From Pseudanabaena sp. ABRG5-3 (GTDB lineage Bacteria > Cyanobacteriota > Cyanobacteriia > Pseudanabaenales > Pseudanabaenaceae), in contig NZ_AP017560.1 of the NCBI RefSeq assembly GCF_003967015.1, positions 1,426,001 to 1,490,000 of the forward strand: DNA of 64,000 bases. The letters are read 5' to 3'. The notes beneath the pieces are model-generated. The model had not been told where the DNA came from. It made no database searches and saw only the letters and a program-made list of their open reading frames with translations. The translations under genes and the position numbers were made by a program. Shown in pieces: positions 61,935 through 64,000 of the stretch. Every line of letters starts with the position of its first letter. The stretch's first letter is position 1.

Positions 61935-63494
61935 TTAAATACTCTCTAACAATAAACTTACATTCTCAGAAATTCTGCTTTCTAACTCTCTAGCCTCACT
62001 ATTCAAAACCTCTAACTCCTCATTTAACTCTTCCAACCTCTCAGAAAAAACAAAATCATCAACCTCTCTTTCTGCTACTCCCACATATCTACCAGCATTC
62101 AAACTCCATCCCTGAGCCTCAATCTCATCAATTGTTGCAACCTTACACAAACCAGCAATATCAACATAAGCATTATCTGGAAACATCTCATCTAGAAAAA
62201 CCTGACTACCATTAATAGTCTCAACCGCATCACCCCGATATAACCTAACAATATTTGCTAAATGCTCGATTTGGTCTGCTTCAAACTCTCGATGAGCGCG
62301 ATCAACCTGTTTATAAACTTGCCTAGCATCAATAAATAAAACCTTATTCTTGCGGATAGTGCCAACTTTCCCCTTATCCAAAAACCACAATGTACAAGGC
62401 AAAGTCACCGTATAGAAAAAATTAGAGCCAACAGCAACCATGACATCAACAGCACCAGATTGAATTAGCTTCTTGCGAATCTCTAGCTCAGACCCTCTAG
62501 CATCACTAGCCGAATTTGCCATAACAAACCCAGCCCGACCTTTAGGACTCAACGCACTATAAAAATAATGAATCCATAGGTAGTTAGCATTGTCAGCTTT
62601 TGGCAGTCCAAACGCCTTAAATCTTGGGTCACTCTCGATTCTATCTTTATCGACTTTACCCACATTAAAAGGCGGATTAGCCATCACAAAGTCAAACTTA
62701 CCAACGCTCTCATGAATATCATCGTAATAGCTATTACCCTCCTTGATATCACCAGACAGACCATGTACTGCTAAGTTCATGTGACAAAGCCGCACAGTCT
62801 CATCTACCTTCTCTTGACCGTAGATACTGATTTCTGCATTAGGTTTCTTCTTATGCCTTTCGACAAAAAAAGCGCTTTGCACAAACATACCGCCCGAACC
62901 ACAGGCAGGGTCAAAAATTCGACCATGAAAAGGTTCGATGATTTCCACAATTAGCTTTACTACTGAGATAGGCGTAAAGAACTCTCCCCCTTTTTGCCCC
63001 TCACTCATGGCAAACTTACCTAAGAAATATTCATAGATTTTGCCAAAAGCATCACCCTCTAAGTCAGTCCCCATATCAATGCTGCTAAACTTTTTCAGAA
63101 GCTCCACTAGCAAATGATTTTCTAGCTGATTGTATGTTTTCGGTAAGACATTATTTAGAGCAGGATTATCAAGCTCAATCGCTCTCATTGCCTCATTAAT
63201 GGCTTTACCTATATCTTCACCTTCAGGCAAAGCTAACAATCTCGAAAACCTTGCTGCATCAGGTAAGTACATCACCCCCTTAGCTTGATAGTCAGCCTTA
63301 GTAATAGCCCTTCTACCGCTACCCTTACTTTTTAACTCTTCTTCTACCTTAGAAAACTTCCAGTCAGCATACCTTAAAAAAATAAGCCCTAAGACTGGTA
63401 CGGAATATTCTGATGACTTGAGCTTAGAGTTTGCTCTGAGTTCATCTGCTGCATCCCATAAACGTTTTTCTAAATCAGTTGTGTTAGCTGCCAT
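61935..63494 (-). CDS. hsdM: Type I RM methyltransferase subunit (system 2)
   Basis: 519 residues. N-terminal helical domain ([35 protein letters not shown]), [12 protein letters not shown] motif DPACGSGG (195-202) and catalytic NPPF (273-276). The C-terminal 60 residues form a coiled coil ([24 protein letters not shown]) that contacts HsdS. First gene of the operon; its start ATG is at 63494 and its promoter should lie in 63495-63700. Belongs to the same broad family as the hsdM of system 1, but to a different subgroup. Confidence 0.95.
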   Translation of the reverse strand: MAANTTDLEKRLWDAADELRANSKLKSSEYSVPVLGLIFLRYADWKFSKVEEELKSKGSGRRAITKADYQAKGVMYLPDAARFSRLLALPEGEDIGKAINEAMRAIELDNPALNNVLPKTYNQLENHLLVELLKKFSSIDMGTDLEGDAFGKIYEYFLGKFAMSEGQKGGEFFTPISVVKLIVEIIEPFHGRIFDPACGSGGMFVQSAFFVERHKKKPNAEISIYGQEKVDETVRLCHMNLAVHGLSGDIKEGNSYYDDIHESVGKFDFVMANPPFNVGKVDKDRIESDPRFKAFGLPKADNANYLWIHYFYSALSPKGRAGFVMANSASDARGSELEIRKKLIQSGAVDVMVAVGSNFFYTVTLPCTLWFLDKGKVGTIRKNKVLFIDARQVYKQVDRAHREFEADQIEHLANIVRLYRGDAVETINGSQVFLDEMFPDNAYVDIAGLCKVATIDEIEAQGWSLNAGRYVGVAEREVDDFVFSERLEELNEELEVLNSEARELESRISENVSLLLESI

Positions 63495-64000
63495 TTGGGG
63501 CGATCAAGCTCGAATACATTTACCTACTCTTTGTTAGAAGAGTTTTTGTATTATGCCACGTCCAAACCAGCTATTTATCACCTATAACTGAGAATATCTA
63601 TAGAATTGATTGATTTTAACTAATTCTGACAAACTCACATCTAAACAGCCGAATCTTAAATTGGATCAGCTTAATTTGTATCCTAATAACCCAACTCTAG
63701 CTTTGCTCCGTATAATTAGCTCATCATAGAAATACGATCTCCCTTTGTTTTACAAGGAAATATAGGTCTGAGTATAAATACTTAGACAGTGCTAGAAGCA
63801 TCACTTTATTTCTATGGCTGTCTTGTTGTCTTATCGCGAGTCTAGCTTTACTAGTCTGATATTTGCGACAGTCAATATCTTAGGATTGTTATATTCGTAT
63901 TTCCTATATTTTGCCAAAAATCTATAAGAAATAGCTATATAAATAGCCATTAAAAAATCCCTGACTAGCAATCATTTCTCTTTACTTAACACCTGAAATG
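63495..64000. other. 506-bp right flank of RM system 2
   Basis: AT-rich leader of hsdM with no gene I can support. A 37-codon ORF (63814-63927, plus) exists but lacks support. No fragment of tRNA-Val was seen, so the end of the element lies outside the window. Confidence 0.5.

Noticed and set aside
60645-63596. 14-bp string tataactgagaata at 63583-63596, with its reverse complement at 60645-60658 (upstream of the membrane-protein gene)
   Set aside because: Placement is suggestive of an operator, but one exact 14-mer pair in AT-rich DNA of this length is not rare, and orientation and distance to the starts differ.
63814-63927. 37-codon hydrophobic ORF on the plus strand at the right edge
   Set aside because: No ribosome site and no recognisable family; it lies in AT-rich DNA where such ORFs are expected. 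Left as part of the intergenic description.

Overview
The window comes from a cyanobacterium, most likely a Pseudanabaena-like filamentous or unicellular form. It carries ycf4 (photosystem I assembly), a Ycf51-family gene, a stand-alone Mo-nitrogenase C-terminal domain protein, an extracellular-type alpha carbonic anhydrase and the cyanobacterial lipid A/outer-membrane cluster. The octamer GCGATCGC (HIP1) is scattered through most of the sequence. The genus is an inference from gene content and repeat style, not from a marker gene.

Layout. 1-6250: core genes (glutathione reductase, carbonic anhydrase, Ycf51, a GAF-GGDEF-EAL protein, tRNA-Asn, a DMT transporter whose start abuts an IS982 element). 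7800-18011: a type I restriction-modification operon, hsdM ... hsdS-hsdR-YgjP peptidase. Six accessory genes sit between hsdM and hsdS: a DUF2887 nuclease-like protein, two Uma2 nuclease-like proteins, DUF29, and an antitoxin/PIN toxin pair. 18058-25561: two tail-to-tail GT39 glycosyltransferases, a RibD-type reductase, two lipoproteins with Ser/Ala/Pro linkers flanking ycf4, and small secreted proteins. 25656-28870: a decayed accessory patch with a truncated Uma2 gene, a frameshifted IS630 element, a possible PD-(D/E)XK protein and a coupled aspartic-protease pair. 29187-52509: mainly core genes (miaB, tRNA-Lys, GT4, purC-bamA-lpxC-fabZ-lpxA, recG, rpsN, STAS protein, rimO, PLD lipoprotein, alpha/beta hydrolase, asparaginase), punctuated by long palindromic repeats.

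52568-64000 looks like an integrative, satellite-like element next to tRNA-Val. It has a tyrosine recombinase, a predicted structured RNA with its own promoter and terminator, a 57-aa ribbon-helix-helix-like protein, a 43-residue ORF coupled to a VapE-type P-loop helicase gene, and a second complete type I RM operon on the opposite strand (hsdM-hsdS-membrane protein-hsdR). I found no HIP1 octamer in this stretch, while the first RM operon has many, so the second was probably acquired recently. Its right boundary was not found in the window.

The most interesting items are the unannotated structured RNA (about 54198-54512), the membrane coiled-coil gene inside the second RM operon, the nuclease/toxin block inside the first, and a family of long hairpins. 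One hairpin is flanked by a 14-bp duplication and supplies the stop codon of a hydrolase gene. All family calls come from motif recognition by eye; no database search was run.
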